Of a DNA stretch of 64,000 nucleotides, positions 52,793 through 61,475 are shown in pieces (the stretch's first letter is position 1; every line of letters begins with the position of its first letter). The stretch comes from Lachnospiraceae bacterium. GTDB taxonomy: Bacteria > Bacillota > Clostridia > Lachnospirales > Lachnospiraceae. Below the pieces are notes generated by a model that was given only the letters and a program-made list of their open reading frames with translations, searched no databases and was not told the DNA's origin. The position numbers were made by a program, and so were the translations under genes. Location of the stretch: assembly GCA_022781985.1 (NCBI GenBank), contig JALESH010000021.1, positions 23,412-87,411 on the forward strand, read 5' to 3'.

Positions 52793-53863
52793 ATGAAAAA
52801 AATACTGGTTGTTGATGACTCTGCACTCATGAGAAGAGTACTTTGTGATATAATAGATTCAGATGGTAGATTCCGGGTGGTGGACAGGGCCGCAAATGGC
52901 CTGGAGGCTCTTGAACTCTTGAGCAGGAACTCCTATGACGCGGTTGTCCTGGATGTTAATATGCCCAAGATGAATGGATTGCAGCTGCTCAAAGAGCTGA
53001 GGAAGCGGAAGATTTCGGCTAGGATCGTAATGGCCAGTACGGACACCAGGGAGGGGGCACAGACCACATTGGATGCATTGGATCTGGGGGCCCTTGATTT
53101 TGTACATAAGCCTGACAGTGTATTGGAATGCAAAAAGAGTCTTTTTAAGGATCGTCTGCTGCAGATTTTGGAGGCTGCTACCGAGAGCAGGATGCCGGTA
53201 TTTACAAAATCCTTTTCTATGGAGGAGGCCAGATCGGCAAAGAAGATGGTGGATCTTGTGAGTAAGCATGCAGGGAAGGTGGCTGGAAGTAAGATCGTAG
53301 CTGTTGCCAGCTCTACCGGCGGACCAAAGGCCCTTCATGCAGTGATACCCAGACTTCCGGCTAAATTAGGGGCGCCTGTGGTTATTGTGCAGCATATGCC
53401 TGCAGGTTTTACAGCCTCTTTGGCAGAACGGCTGAATACCCTCTGTGAGCTTACAGTAAAGGAAGCTGCTGAAGGAGATGTTTTAGAGCCTGGAAAGGTA
53501 TATATTGCCATGGGCGGCAAGCATCTGAATATCCGCGCCAGCGGCGGCAGACATGTGATAAGCTATTCTGATGAACGTCCCAGGGAGGGTGTGAAGCCCT
53601 GTGCAAATTATATGTATGAATCTCTGGCCGACTGCAGATATGACATGGTTCTGTGCGTGGTTATGACAGGAATGGGGGCGGATGGCACAAAAGGAATTAC
53701 CCATCTGAAGAATAAAAAGAAAATACATGTAATTGCTCAGAATGAGGATAGCTGTGCTGTCTATGGCATGCCGAAGAATATCGTAAATTCCGGCCTAGCT
53801 GATCAGGTTGTACCTCTGGAGCAGATTGCGCAGGAAATATTAATGAACGTGGGGGTAATGTAA
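52793..53863 (+). CDS. cheB: Chemotaxis methylesterase/deamidase CheB
   Basis: CheB (356 aa) demethylates chemoreceptors when phosphorylated by CheA. A receiver domain with Asp54 in LDVNMP fills residues 1-120. After a ~40-residue linker comes the methylesterase domain (~165-356), with the active-site serine in ASSTGGPKAL, His in VQHMPAGFT and Asp in GMGADG. Its partner methyltransferase cheR is not in this window. CheA follows after one base. Confidence 0.96.
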   Translation: MKKILVVDDSALMRRVLCDIIDSDGRFRVVDRAANGLEALELLSRNSYDAVVLDVNMPKMNGLQLLKELRKRKISARIVMASTDTREGAQTTLDALDLGALDFVHKPDSVLECKKSLFKDRLLQILEAATESRMPVFTKSFSMEEARSAKKMVDLVSKHAGKVAGSKIVAVASSTGGPKALHAVIPRLPAKLGAPVVIVQHMPAGFTASLAERLNTLCELTVKEAAEGDVLEPGKVYIAMGGKHLNIRASGGRHVISYSDERPREGVKPCANYMYESLADCRYDMVLCVVMTGMGADGTKGITHLKNKKKIHVIAQNEDSCAVYGMPKNIVNSGLADQVVPLEQIAQEILMNVGVM

Positions 53864-53864
53864 A

Positions 53865-55967
53865 ATGGATGTAAGCCAATATCTCGAAATTTTCCTTGAC
53901 GAAACGAAAGAACATTTGCAGAGCTTAAATACGGAAATATTGAATTTGGAGCAGGATTCCGAAAATGAGGATACTATTAACGAGATTTTCAGGGCTGCCC
54001 ATTCCCTGAAGGGCATGGCGGGAACCATGGGCTACAAGAGGATGCAGAACCTGACCCATGATATGGAAAATGTATTTTCGGAGGTTCGTAACGGGACGAT
54101 AAAGGTCAAAGGCAATATGATTGATATCCTTTTTCAATGTCTGGATGCTCTGGAGGAATATATGAATACAATCCAGGAAACAGGAGATGAAGGAACCAAT
54201 GACAATGAACCGCTGATTAAATTGCTGAATGAGGTTTTGGAATCCAAGGATGTAGAACCTGCAGCCGGGGGAAAGGCAGAGGAGAAGGGGACTGAACAGG
54301 CCTCCGGCACTGCTGTGGGGGAGGCAAAGTGGCAGGGGATCCGATTTGACGATACCCAGAAGCATGTTCTGCGGGAGGCTGTAAGGCAGGGCAAGAATGT
54401 TTTCGGCCTGACTGTTAAGGTTCAGGAAACCTGTATTTTGAAGGCTGCCCGGGCATTTCTGGTGTTTAAGGCCCTGGAAGAGTTAGGAGAGGTCATCATC
54501 TCCAATCCTCCTGTACAGGATATTGAGGATGAAAAGTTTGAACTGGATTTCAGCCTGATCTTTATTACGGACAGCCCTCTGGATAAGGTGCTGAAGGCGG
54601 TTAAGAGTGTGTCTGAGATCGAAGGCGTGGATGGGGATGCAATAGAAAGTGACAAGCTGGAGGGCCTGGGCGAGGCACCCAAAAGCCCAAAACAGCCTGT
54701 TGAGGTGGAACAGAAAGCGGCCGTGGAGCCTCAGGCGGCGGAAAGCGTCAGCCCGCCTGTACCGCAGCCTGCGCCGCCAAAAGCCAGTGAAAAGAAGAAT
54801 ACGGTATCAAAGCCTGTGGTAAACCGGACAGTGCGTGTGGATATTGAAAAGCTGGATGTACTGATGAACCTGGTGAGCGAGCTGATCATAGCCAAAAACT
54901 CCCTGGTATCTGCTTCGGGAGGGGAAAGGGGTGTTTCCGGCTTCAATGAGCATATTGAATATCTGGAGAGTGTTACGACCAATCTTCACGAGTCTGTGAT
55001 GAAGGTCAGGATGGTTCCCATTGAGAGTGTAGTGAATAAATTTCCCCGTATGATCAGAGATCTTTCCAAGAAGCTGGATAAGAAAATGGAATTATATATG
55101 TCCGGTGAAGAGACAGAGCTGGATCGTACAGTGGTAGATGAAATCGGTGATCCTTTGATGCATCTGCTCAGAAATGCGGCAGATCATGGACTGGAATCAG
55201 CAGAGATCCGTAAAGAAAGAGGGAAGCCGGAGGTGGGTTCTGTCTTTCTGGAGGCTTACCAGGACGGCAACAATGTTGTAATCGAGGTAAGGGATGACGG
55301 TGCGGGTATCGATACCGAGGCGGTGAAGGAAAAGGCTGTTGCCAAGGGTCTTATTACTCCTGAGCAGGGAGAAAATATGACGGAGCAGGAGGTGGTCAAT
55401 CTTTTGTTCCATGCAGGCTTTTCTACAGCAAAGAAGGTTTCGGATGTATCAGGAAGAGGCGTAGGCCTGGATGTGGTAAAGTCCAAGATCGAGTCCCTGA
55501 GCGGTGAAGTAGAGGTAAGGAGCAAGAAGGGGGTGGGAAGCACCTGGATCATACGACTCCCTCTTACCCTGGCTATTATACAGGCGCTCATGGTGGATGT
55601 GGGAGGCGAGAAGTATGCCATTTCCTTAGGGTCAATCCAGACCATAGAGGATATTACTCCTGACGATATCAAGAGTGTGCAGAATAAGGAAGTGATCCAC
55701 CTGAGGGGGATCGTCATACCCATTATCCGCTTAAATGAGGTGCTGGATATTGAAAGCAGGAAGAAGCGGGAGGATAACCTGACGGTGGTGATCGTAAAGA
55801 AGGGCGATCGTTTGGCCGGATTGGTGGTGGATGAACTGATGGGCCAGCAGGAAATCGTGATCAAGTCGTTAGGCAAGTATATTACCAAATGCAGGATTAT
55901 CAGCGGCGCTACTATTCTGGGCGATGGTGAGGTGGCATTGATTCTTGACACCAATGCATTATTTTAG
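53865..55967 (+). CDS. cheA: Chemotaxis histidine kinase CheA
   Basis: CheA (700 aa) is the central kinase. The P1 domain carries the phosphoacceptor His46 in FRAAHSLKG. A P2 (CheY-binding) domain lies at about 150-265. A Pro/Ala/Gln-rich linker (~275-320) leads to the P3 dimerisation helices (TVRVDIEKLDVLMNLVSELI). The P4 ATPase shows HLLRNAADHGLES, DDGAGID and GRGVGLDVV, and P5 (~565-700) binds CheW. Spacing to cheB is one base; to cheW, 26 bases. Confidence 0.97.
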   Translation: MDVSQYLEIFLDETKEHLQSLNTEILNLEQDSENEDTINEIFRAAHSLKGMAGTMGYKRMQNLTHDMENVFSEVRNGTIKVKGNMIDILFQCLDALEEYMNTIQETGDEGTNDNEPLIKLLNEVLESKDVEPAAGGKAEEKGTEQASGTAVGEAKWQGIRFDDTQKHVLREAVRQGKNVFGLTVKVQETCILKAARAFLVFKALEELGEVIISNPPVQDIEDEKFELDFSLIFITDSPLDKVLKAVKSVSEIEGVDGDAIESDKLEGLGEAPKSPKQPVEVEQKAAVEPQAAESVSPPVPQPAPPKASEKKNTVSKPVVNRTVRVDIEKLDVLMNLVSELIIAKNSLVSASGGERGVSGFNEHIEYLESVTTNLHESVMKVRMVPIESVVNKFPRMIRDLSKKLDKKMELYMSGEETELDRTVVDEIGDPLMHLLRNAADHGLESAEIRKERGKPEVGSVFLEAYQDGNNVVIEVRDDGAGIDTEAVKEKAVAKGLITPEQGENMTEQEVVNLLFHAGFSTAKKVSDVSGRGVGLDVVKSKIESLSGEVEVRSKKGVGSTWIIRLPLTLAIIQALMVDVGGEKYAISLGSIQTIEDITPDDIKSVQNKEVIHLRGIVIPIIRLNEVLDIESRKKREDNLTVVIVKKGDRLAGLVVDELMGQQEIVIKSLGKYITKCRIISGATILGDGEVALILDTNALF

Positions 55968-55993
55968 GTATGGATTGCAGGAGGGACACCGGA

Positions 55994-56461
55994 ATGGAAG
56001 AATTAAAAGTTGATATGGAAAATGGAACGACTCAGTTCATCGTAGTCACCTTGGGAGATGAGGAGTACGGCATTGATATAAAGTACGTGGATAATATAGT
56101 TCGGATGCAGAATATAACCAGGGTTCCCAAGGTTCAGAAGTACTTAAAGGGGGTAATCAATCTCAGAGGTGAAGTCATTCCTGTCATGAGTATCCGCATT
56201 AAAATGGGCCTGGAGGCAGATGAGTACAGCAAGTCTACCCGGATCATTATATTAAAGCTGGAGCAGCATGGAAATATAGGTGTTATTGTGGATGAGGTAC
56301 AGGAAGTGGTTACCCTGGAAAATTCGCAGATTGAAAAAATTGCGTATGATCCCAAGGAGGAGAAAGAGAATTTTATTTTTGCTATCGGAAAATATGAAAA
56401 TGGAGGCTTGATTTCCCTTCTTGATCTGAATGCTGTTTTGCTGGAAAAAGAAATCGTATAG
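55994..56461 (+). CDS. cheW: Chemotaxis coupling protein CheW
   Basis: CheW (155 aa) links chemoreceptors to CheA. The two SH3-like lobes show FIVVTLGDEEYGIDIKYVDNIV, then VPKVQKYLKGVINLRGEVIPVM. I chose ATG 55994 with GGAGGGAC upstream, not the GTG-type extension from 55970. It lies in the fixed order cheA-cheW-cheC-cheD of Bacillus. Confidence 0.95.
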   Translation: MEELKVDMENGTTQFIVVTLGDEEYGIDIKYVDNIVRMQNITRVPKVQKYLKGVINLRGEVIPVMSIRIKMGLEADEYSKSTRIIILKLEQHGNIGVIVDEVQEVVTLENSQIEKIAYDPKEEKENFIFAIGKYENGGLISLLDLNAVLLEKEIV

Positions 56462-56472
56462 GAGGTCATTGA

Positions 56473-57087
56473 GTGGCTGAGCTGAATTTAGAGACGATGT
56501 CTCAGGAGTATTATGATGTTCTGAAAGAGCTGGGAAATATTGGAGCCGGGAATGCCACCTCTGCTTTGGCGCAGATGCTTCAATGCAAGGTGGATATGCT
56601 GGTGCCCCAGGTAAAGCTGCTGGAATTTCAGGATGTGGCCGCCAGTATGGGGGGAGAAGAACAGATAATGGCCGGCATTTATCTCGGTGTAAGCGGGGAT
56701 ATCACAGGCAGCATCATGTTTCTTCTCGAAAAGGATTCAGCCAGGAATCTTGTTAAAAAATTGACAGGTGTATCAGCGGAGGGGGAGGAATTTTCGGATC
56801 TGGAGCTGTCTGCGCTTCAGGAGGTTGGGAATATTATTACCAGTTCCTATTTGAATTCCCTGTCTTCCATGACCAAGCTTACGATCAGCCCTTCTATTCC
56901 ATCTCTGGCAATCGACATGGCCGGAGCTATCCTGAGTGTACCGGCAATAGAATTCGGAGTTATGGGGGACAAGATTCTTTTAATACAGACACAGTTTTTT
57001 AATGAAATACATCTGGATGGGTATTTTGTCCTGATCCCTGATTTGGAATCTTATGGTAAAATACTGTCTTCCCTTGGGATTCAATAG
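56473..57087 (+). CDS. cheC: CheY-P phosphatase CheC
   Basis: CheC (204 aa) dephosphorylates CheY-P and pairs with CheD. Both phosphatase helices are intact: YYDVLKELGNIGAGNATSAL (~14-33) and ELSALQEVGNIITSSYLNSL (~114-133). The GTG start lies seven bases after GGAGG. cheD follows 73 bases later. Confidence 0.95.
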   Translation: MAELNLETMSQEYYDVLKELGNIGAGNATSALAQMLQCKVDMLVPQVKLLEFQDVAASMGGEEQIMAGIYLGVSGDITGSIMFLLEKDSARNLVKKLTGVSAEGEEFSDLELSALQEVGNIITSSYLNSLSSMTKLTISPSIPSLAIDMAGAILSVPAIEFGVMGDKILLIQTQFFNEIHLDGYFVLIPDLESYGKILSSLGIQ

Positions 57088-57160
57088 GGGCGGCCGGGTT
57101 TTACACCAGGTGAAGAATGGCATGGCTTTTACATAAGAAAATGGGAGAAGCAAAAGAGAT

Positions 57161-57646
57161 ATGGGTGAGACAATAAAAGTGGGAATGGCTGATTTAAAGG
57201 TCTGTATCAGTCCGGACGCTGTTACAACTCTGGGGCTGGGTTCCTGTGTTGGAATAGCCATCAGAGATCCGGTCACGAAGATCGGTGGATTGGTACATAT
57301 TATGCTGCCGGACAGTACACAGATAAAGAATAACTCCAATATTCCCAAATTTGCCGATACAGGTATCAGTGAGTTGGTCAGACAGATGGTGGCAAAAGGT
57401 GCCAGGCAGTCACGCATGGTGGCAAAGATTGCCGGGGGAGCACAGATGTTTGCCTTTCAGAATAAGACAGAAATGGTGCGTATCGGTGAACGGAATGTAG
57501 AGGCAACAAAAAAGAAGCTGGCGGAGATGAAAATTCCGATTCTGGCTGAGGATACGGGAAATTGCTACGGAAGAACTGTAGTATTTTATCCTGAAACGGG
57601 AGATTTCGTAATCAGAGCGGTAGGAAAGCCGCAGAAGGTAATCTAG
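57161..57646 (+). CDS. cheD: Chemoreceptor glutamine deamidase CheD
   Basis: CheD (161 aa) deamidates receptor glutamines and is held by CheC. The catalytic Cys lies in GLGSCVGIAI and the His in GGLVHIMLPDS, followed by FAGGAQMF-like and the conserved DTGGNYGR-type loop (here EDTGNCYGR). The frame begins at ATG 57161 with an A/G-rich stretch upstream. It is directly followed by a small membrane-protein gene. Confidence 0.94.
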   Translation: MGETIKVGMADLKVCISPDAVTTLGLGSCVGIAIRDPVTKIGGLVHIMLPDSTQIKNNSNIPKFADTGISELVRQMVAKGARQSRMVAKIAGGAQMFAFQNKTEMVRIGERNVEATKKKLAEMKIPILAEDTGNCYGRTVVFYPETGDFVIRAVGKPQKVI

Positions 57647-57671
57647 TAAAGAGGGAGAGAGGGGAGACGGA

Positions 57672-57941
57672 ATGAAAAGGAGATGGATAGCACCGTTCCT
57701 GACACTGTTCATGGGTGCTGTAGCTGGCATCATCATGCTGCGGCTGCATTATGAAATGAAGGACATGCTGATTATTTTGCTTGGGGTATTGATAGGGTTT
57801 TATCTGATGGGAAGTCTGTTTAAGATGATGCTGGATATTTTCGACAAACAGAATGAAAAGAAGGCTGAAGAAGAGGCAGAAGCGGAAGACATGGCATCCG
57901 AGGAGATGCCGGAAGGACAGGTGAGTGCAGAGAGCCGGTGA
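57672..57941 (+). CDS. Small membrane protein of the fla/che operon
   Basis: An 89-aa protein with two predicted membrane helices (~8-24 and ~32-54) and a short acidic tail of Glu/Ala repeats (~62-85). Residues 1-4 are basic, so both termini are probably cytoplasmic. I do not recognise a family. It sits between cheD and sigD, so it is cotranscribed with them. Its ribosome-binding site (GGGGAG) and codon use look normal, supporting a real gene. Function unknown; a membrane accessory of motility is only a guess from context. Confidence 0.65.
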   Translation: MKRRWIAPFLTLFMGAVAGIIMLRLHYEMKDMLIILLGVLIGFYLMGSLFKMMLDIFDKQNEKKAEEEAEAEDMASEEMPEGQVSAESR

Positions 57942-57963
57942 GTAGGAACAGCTGGAGGAGAGT

Positions 57964-58725
57964 ATGGACGAAACGGGCAGAAAAAAATTGTGGGAAGAAT
58001 ACACCAAAGCTAAGTCACCGGAAATACGTGAAAAGCTTATCCTGGAATATGCTCCGCTGGTCAGGCTGGTTGCCGGCAGGCTGAGTATGTACCTGGGATA
58101 CAATGTAGAGTATGATGATCTGGTGGGATATGGTATTTTCGGATTAATTGATGCTATTGATAAATTTGACAGTATGAAGGCTGTGAAGTTTGAGACATAT
58201 GCCAGTCTGAGGATACGGGGAGCCATTCTGGATCAGATCAGAAAAATGGACTGGATTCCAAGGACTATAAGACAGCGCCAGAAAAGAATTGATGCAGCCA
58301 TTAAACGGATTGAGGCTGAGCATGGCAGAGCTGCTACGGATGAGGAAATAGCATCTGTGCTTGGAATCTCGGAAGAGGAATTCGGCGAATGGCAGTCCCA
58401 GATGAAGATTACTAATATAGTGTCTTTAAACGAGTTTATGGAGCAAGGCAGTGAAGTGCCGGCAGAAAATAATAAAAGCACCCACTTTGACAGCCCGGAG
58501 GAAGTACTTGAAAAAGAGGAGCTGAAGCAGATGCTACAGGATGCGATGGGTCTGCTGACCGAGAAGGAGCGCCGTGTCATTGAGTTATATTATTATGAGG
58601 ATCTGACACTTAAGGAGATTAGTAATATTCTGGAGGTATCGGAATCAAGAATTTCGCAGCTGCACACCAGGGGATTGCAGAAAATGAAATCAAAGATGGG
58701 AGACTATATCGGTATCATGATATAG
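57964..58725 (+). CDS. sigD: Motility sigma factor SigD (FliA/WhiG family)
   Basis: SigD (253 aa) drives late flagellar and chemotaxis genes. Region 2 (LVRLVAGRLSMYLGYNVEYDDLVGYGIFGLIDAID), the FETYASLRIRGAILDQIRKMDWIPR block typical of the FliA/WhiG group, and region 4 (TLKEISNILEVSESRISQLHTRGLQKMKSKM) are clear. GGAGGAG precedes the ATG. It lies near the operon end, as in Bacillus. The anti-sigma factor flgM is not in this window. Confidence 0.97.
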   Translation: MDETGRKKLWEEYTKAKSPEIREKLILEYAPLVRLVAGRLSMYLGYNVEYDDLVGYGIFGLIDAIDKFDSMKAVKFETYASLRIRGAILDQIRKMDWIPRTIRQRQKRIDAAIKRIEAEHGRAATDEEIASVLGISEEEFGEWQSQMKITNIVSLNEFMEQGSEVPAENNKSTHFDSPEEVLEKEELKQMLQDAMGLLTEKERRVIELYYYEDLTLKEISNILEVSESRISQLHTRGLQKMKSKMGDYIGIMI

Positions 58726-58742
58726 TCTGTGGGGGAAAACGT

Positions 58743-60326
58743 ATGAATGGATATTTTCGATTAATCTGTGAAGAAAGCAGGACCTGCCTGCAGGTGATAC
58801 CCCCGTCAGAGGGCGGAGAGCCAGTGACGGTGAATGAAATTGCAGAGTATTTAAACAAAAGAGGTATTTCCTATTCTAAAGAGATGCTGTATACAATAGC
58901 CGGCAAAAAGGAAGCCTGTGCGGTTGTTCTGAATCATGACAGGCATCTGGAGGAGAGAGAATCCTTTTTGCTGAATGTAAGTCCGGACAAAATGCAGGCT
59001 GTTGTCCGTTTTTATCCGCCTTCTAAAGCGGGCAGCAAATTGACGAAGGATGAGTTTCTGAGAGATCTGAATTTTAAAGGAGTTAAGTTCGGCATTCAGG
59101 AGAGGGCTATTGATCAGTTTTTTGAACGGAGAAGGTTCTGTGAGGATATACTGGTGGCTGTGGGCAAGGAGCCCCGGCATGGTACGGATGCCCGTATTGA
59201 ATATTATTTCAATACAGATCTGAAGGCCAGGCCCACCTTAAAGGACGATGGCAGCGTGGATTTCTTTCATCTGAATAACATTAACCACTGCCATAAGGGA
59301 GATATACTCGCCAGACTTTTTCCGGAGGATCCCGGTGAAGCCGGCATGAATGTCATGGGGGAGAAAATCAAGCCCAGGGATGTCAAGAGGCGGTTTCTGA
59401 GATATGGAAGGAATATAGAGGTCTCCGAAGATAAGCTGACAATGATATCTAAGGTGGATGGACATGTTACGCTGGTAGATGACAAGGTGTTTGTGTCAGA
59501 TGTGCTGGTGGTGGAAAATGTGGATAATTCTACCGGTGATATTGAATTTGAGGGCAGTGTGCAGATCAACGGCAATGTCTGTGCAAACTTTTCAGTCACG
59601 GCCAAGGGAAATATAGAGATAGCGGGTTTTGTAGAAGGAGCATATCTGGAGGCTGGAGGAGACATTATCATCGCCAGGGGAATTAATGGTATGGGCAAGG
59701 GTGTTTTGAATGCCAGAGGAAATATTGTTGTCAAGTTTATGGAGAATACCAGAACCACAGCCCGGGGATATGTACATGCAGAGTCTATCCTTCACAGTAC
59801 TGTACAGGCAGGTGACGAGATCACTGTCACAGGAAGAAGAGGATTTATCACAGGGGGCAGGGTGTGTGCAACTCATTGCATAACAGTAAAAACACTTGGA
59901 TCCTCCATGGGGGCAGATACCATCGTGGAGGTGGGAACAGATCCTACACTGAAATTCAGAATCCAGGATTTGACAGCAGAGATCGCAGAAGCAGGCAAGG
60001 TAGTAAAATCAGTGCAGCCACTCCTGGATGCAACACAGCAGAAGCTTGCAAAAGGAATAAAGCTGTCACCGGATCAGATTCAGTACATGAAATCCCTGAT
60101 TGTTTTGAGTAAGGTGAAGTCAAAGGAAGTGGAAGAAAAGACAGAGGAGCTGAACCGTCTTCAGGAGTCATTGGGAAGTATGGTAAATGCCAGTGTGATT
60201 GTAACCGGGGTAGTTTTCCCAGGAACCAGGATAGGCATCGGGGATGTGTCAATGATCGTTCAGAAAGAGGCACAGTACTGCAGGTTTATCAAATCAGAAG
60301 GTGATGTAAAGCTGACGGCAATTTGA
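58743..60326 (+). CDS. fapA: FapA (DUF342) family protein
   Basis: A 527-aa FapA/DUF342 protein. The N-terminal half holds a wing-like domain (~1-185). The middle is a right-handed beta-helix of short repeats (NVDNSTGDIEFEGSVQINGNV, then AKGNIEIAGFVEGAYLEAGGDIIIARGI). The C-terminus is a coiled coil (~400-470) before a last beta segment. FapA in Vibrio supports flagellar assembly and polar placement, but its role in Firmicutes is not settled. It follows sigD by 17 bases. Confidence 0.85.
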   Translation: MNGYFRLICEESRTCLQVIPPSEGGEPVTVNEIAEYLNKRGISYSKEMLYTIAGKKEACAVVLNHDRHLEERESFLLNVSPDKMQAVVRFYPPSKAGSKLTKDEFLRDLNFKGVKFGIQERAIDQFFERRRFCEDILVAVGKEPRHGTDARIEYYFNTDLKARPTLKDDGSVDFFHLNNINHCHKGDILARLFPEDPGEAGMNVMGEKIKPRDVKRRFLRYGRNIEVSEDKLTMISKVDGHVTLVDDKVFVSDVLVVENVDNSTGDIEFEGSVQINGNVCANFSVTAKGNIEIAGFVEGAYLEAGGDIIIARGINGMGKGVLNARGNIVVKFMENTRTTARGYVHAESILHSTVQAGDEITVTGRRGFITGGRVCATHCITVKTLGSSMGADTIVEVGTDPTLKFRIQDLTAEIAEAGKVVKSVQPLLDATQQKLAKGIKLSPDQIQYMKSLIVLSKVKSKEVEEKTEELNRLQESLGSMVNASVIVTGVVFPGTRIGIGDVSMIVQKEAQYCRFIKSEGDVKLTAI

Positions 60327-60344
60327 TGGAAGGAGGGCTGTGCC

Positions 60345-60671
60345 ATGTCAATCAGTCGTATAGAACTGCAGGGGCAGATATCAAGAGCCCAGGATTATAC
60401 TACGATCAAGCACAACGAAGATCATAAGGGAATGATAGATCAGAATAATTTCCAGAACCAGTTCCACAAAGCGGTGGACAGTAAATTGAGCCAGGTGCAT
60501 CATGGTGAAAATACTGAAAATGCAAATAAGCGTTTTGATGCAAAGGATAAGGGAAATGGCCATTATTCCGGCGACGGAGGCAAAAAGAGGCGGCAGGGGA
60601 CGGACAAGGAAAAGGATTCCGGTGAACGGGTCATGCGTAAGGGGACAGGAAGCTTTGATATAAAAATCTAG
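60345..60671 (+). CDS. Small hydrophilic flagellar-operon protein
   Basis: A 108-aa protein without membrane segments, rich in Lys, Asp, Asn, Gly and His. The first ~50 residues (ISRIELQGQISRAQDYTTIKHNED) look helical and conserved-looking. The rest is low-complexity and probably disordered, ending in TGSFDIKI. GGAGGG before the ATG and an 18-base gap from fapA support a real gene. I do not recognise a family; its place suggests a partner of FapA or the following SwrB-like protein, but that is inference. Confidence 0.6.
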   Translation: MSISRIELQGQISRAQDYTTIKHNEDHKGMIDQNNFQNQFHKAVDSKLSQVHHGENTENANKRFDAKDKGNGHYSGDGGKKRRQGTDKEKDSGERVMRKGTGSFDIKI

Positions 60672-60684
60672 GAGAATATATGGC

Positions 60685-61443
60685 ATGGGAGTAACAGAAA
60701 TTGTTCTCATTGTAATAGGAGCTGTCATTCTGAGTCTCGGCTATGCTTTACCGGCAGGCAGGAAGAAGGAGACCGCAGCTCCTGTTAAGCTTGATGAGAA
60801 TCAGATGAAGGAACTGGTTGAGAAGGGATTGGCGGATGCAAAAGACCATATTAACGGCATGGTGGATGAAACTCTCAATTATTCCATGGAAAAAACTGAG
60901 AGAAGGATGGAAAGGCTGACCAACGAAAAAATAATGGCAGTCAATGAGTACTCGGATACGGTATTGGAATCCATCCATAAGAACCATCAGGAGGTCATGT
61001 TTTTGTATGATATGCTCAATGATAAGCATGAAAACCTGGTCAATGCGGTGAGCCAGGCTTCCCAGAAGGCGAGGGAAATCAGTCAGACCGTGCAGGATGC
61101 AGAGATTACAGTTCGGGAGGCTCTGGCAGAGGCAGAGCCGGGGGCTGAGAAAGAAAGTGCATCAGAGAAGGAAGAAGATACTTTTGTGCCTATTTCTCCC
61201 CCAAAAGTGGAAATAAAGCAGGATGTTTTGGGTGAAGCGCCTAAAAGCGACGCAGAGTCTGAGATTTTGAAGGAAGAAAATCAGACAGAAGAGACAGGCG
61301 GGATGAAAGAGCCGGATAATCATAATGAAAAAATATTGTGCCTGCATAAATTGGGTAAGTCTCCCAAGTCTATTGCCAAGGAGTTGGGCTTGGGTGTAGG
61401 TGAGGTAAAGCTTGTCATCGGCCTGTTTAAACAGGAAAAGTAA
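60685..61443 (+). CDS. SwrB-like (DUF6115-type) membrane protein
   Basis: A 252-aa protein with one N-terminal membrane segment (~4-23), a long charged coiled coil (~35-150), an acidic linker and a C-terminal helix-turn-helix of about 36 residues (CLHKLGKSPKSIAKELGLGVGEV). This layout and the position between sigD and rpsB match SwrB of Bacillus subtilis, which activates FliG/FliF-dependent export. It is longer than SwrB (167 aa). Orthology is inferred from architecture and order; the C-terminal motif is what DUF6115 proteins share. Confidence 0.7.
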   Translation: MGVTEIVLIVIGAVILSLGYALPAGRKKETAAPVKLDENQMKELVEKGLADAKDHINGMVDETLNYSMEKTERRMERLTNEKIMAVNEYSDTVLESIHKNHQEVMFLYDMLNDKHENLVNAVSQASQKAREISQTVQDAEITVREALAEAEPGAEKESASEKEEDTFVPISPPKVEIKQDVLGEAPKSDAESEILKEENQTEETGGMKEPDNHNEKILCLHKLGKSPKSIAKELGLGVGEVKLVIGLFKQEK

Positions 61444-61475
61444 GGATACTGATCGGAGGGGCGGCAGGATCGATT

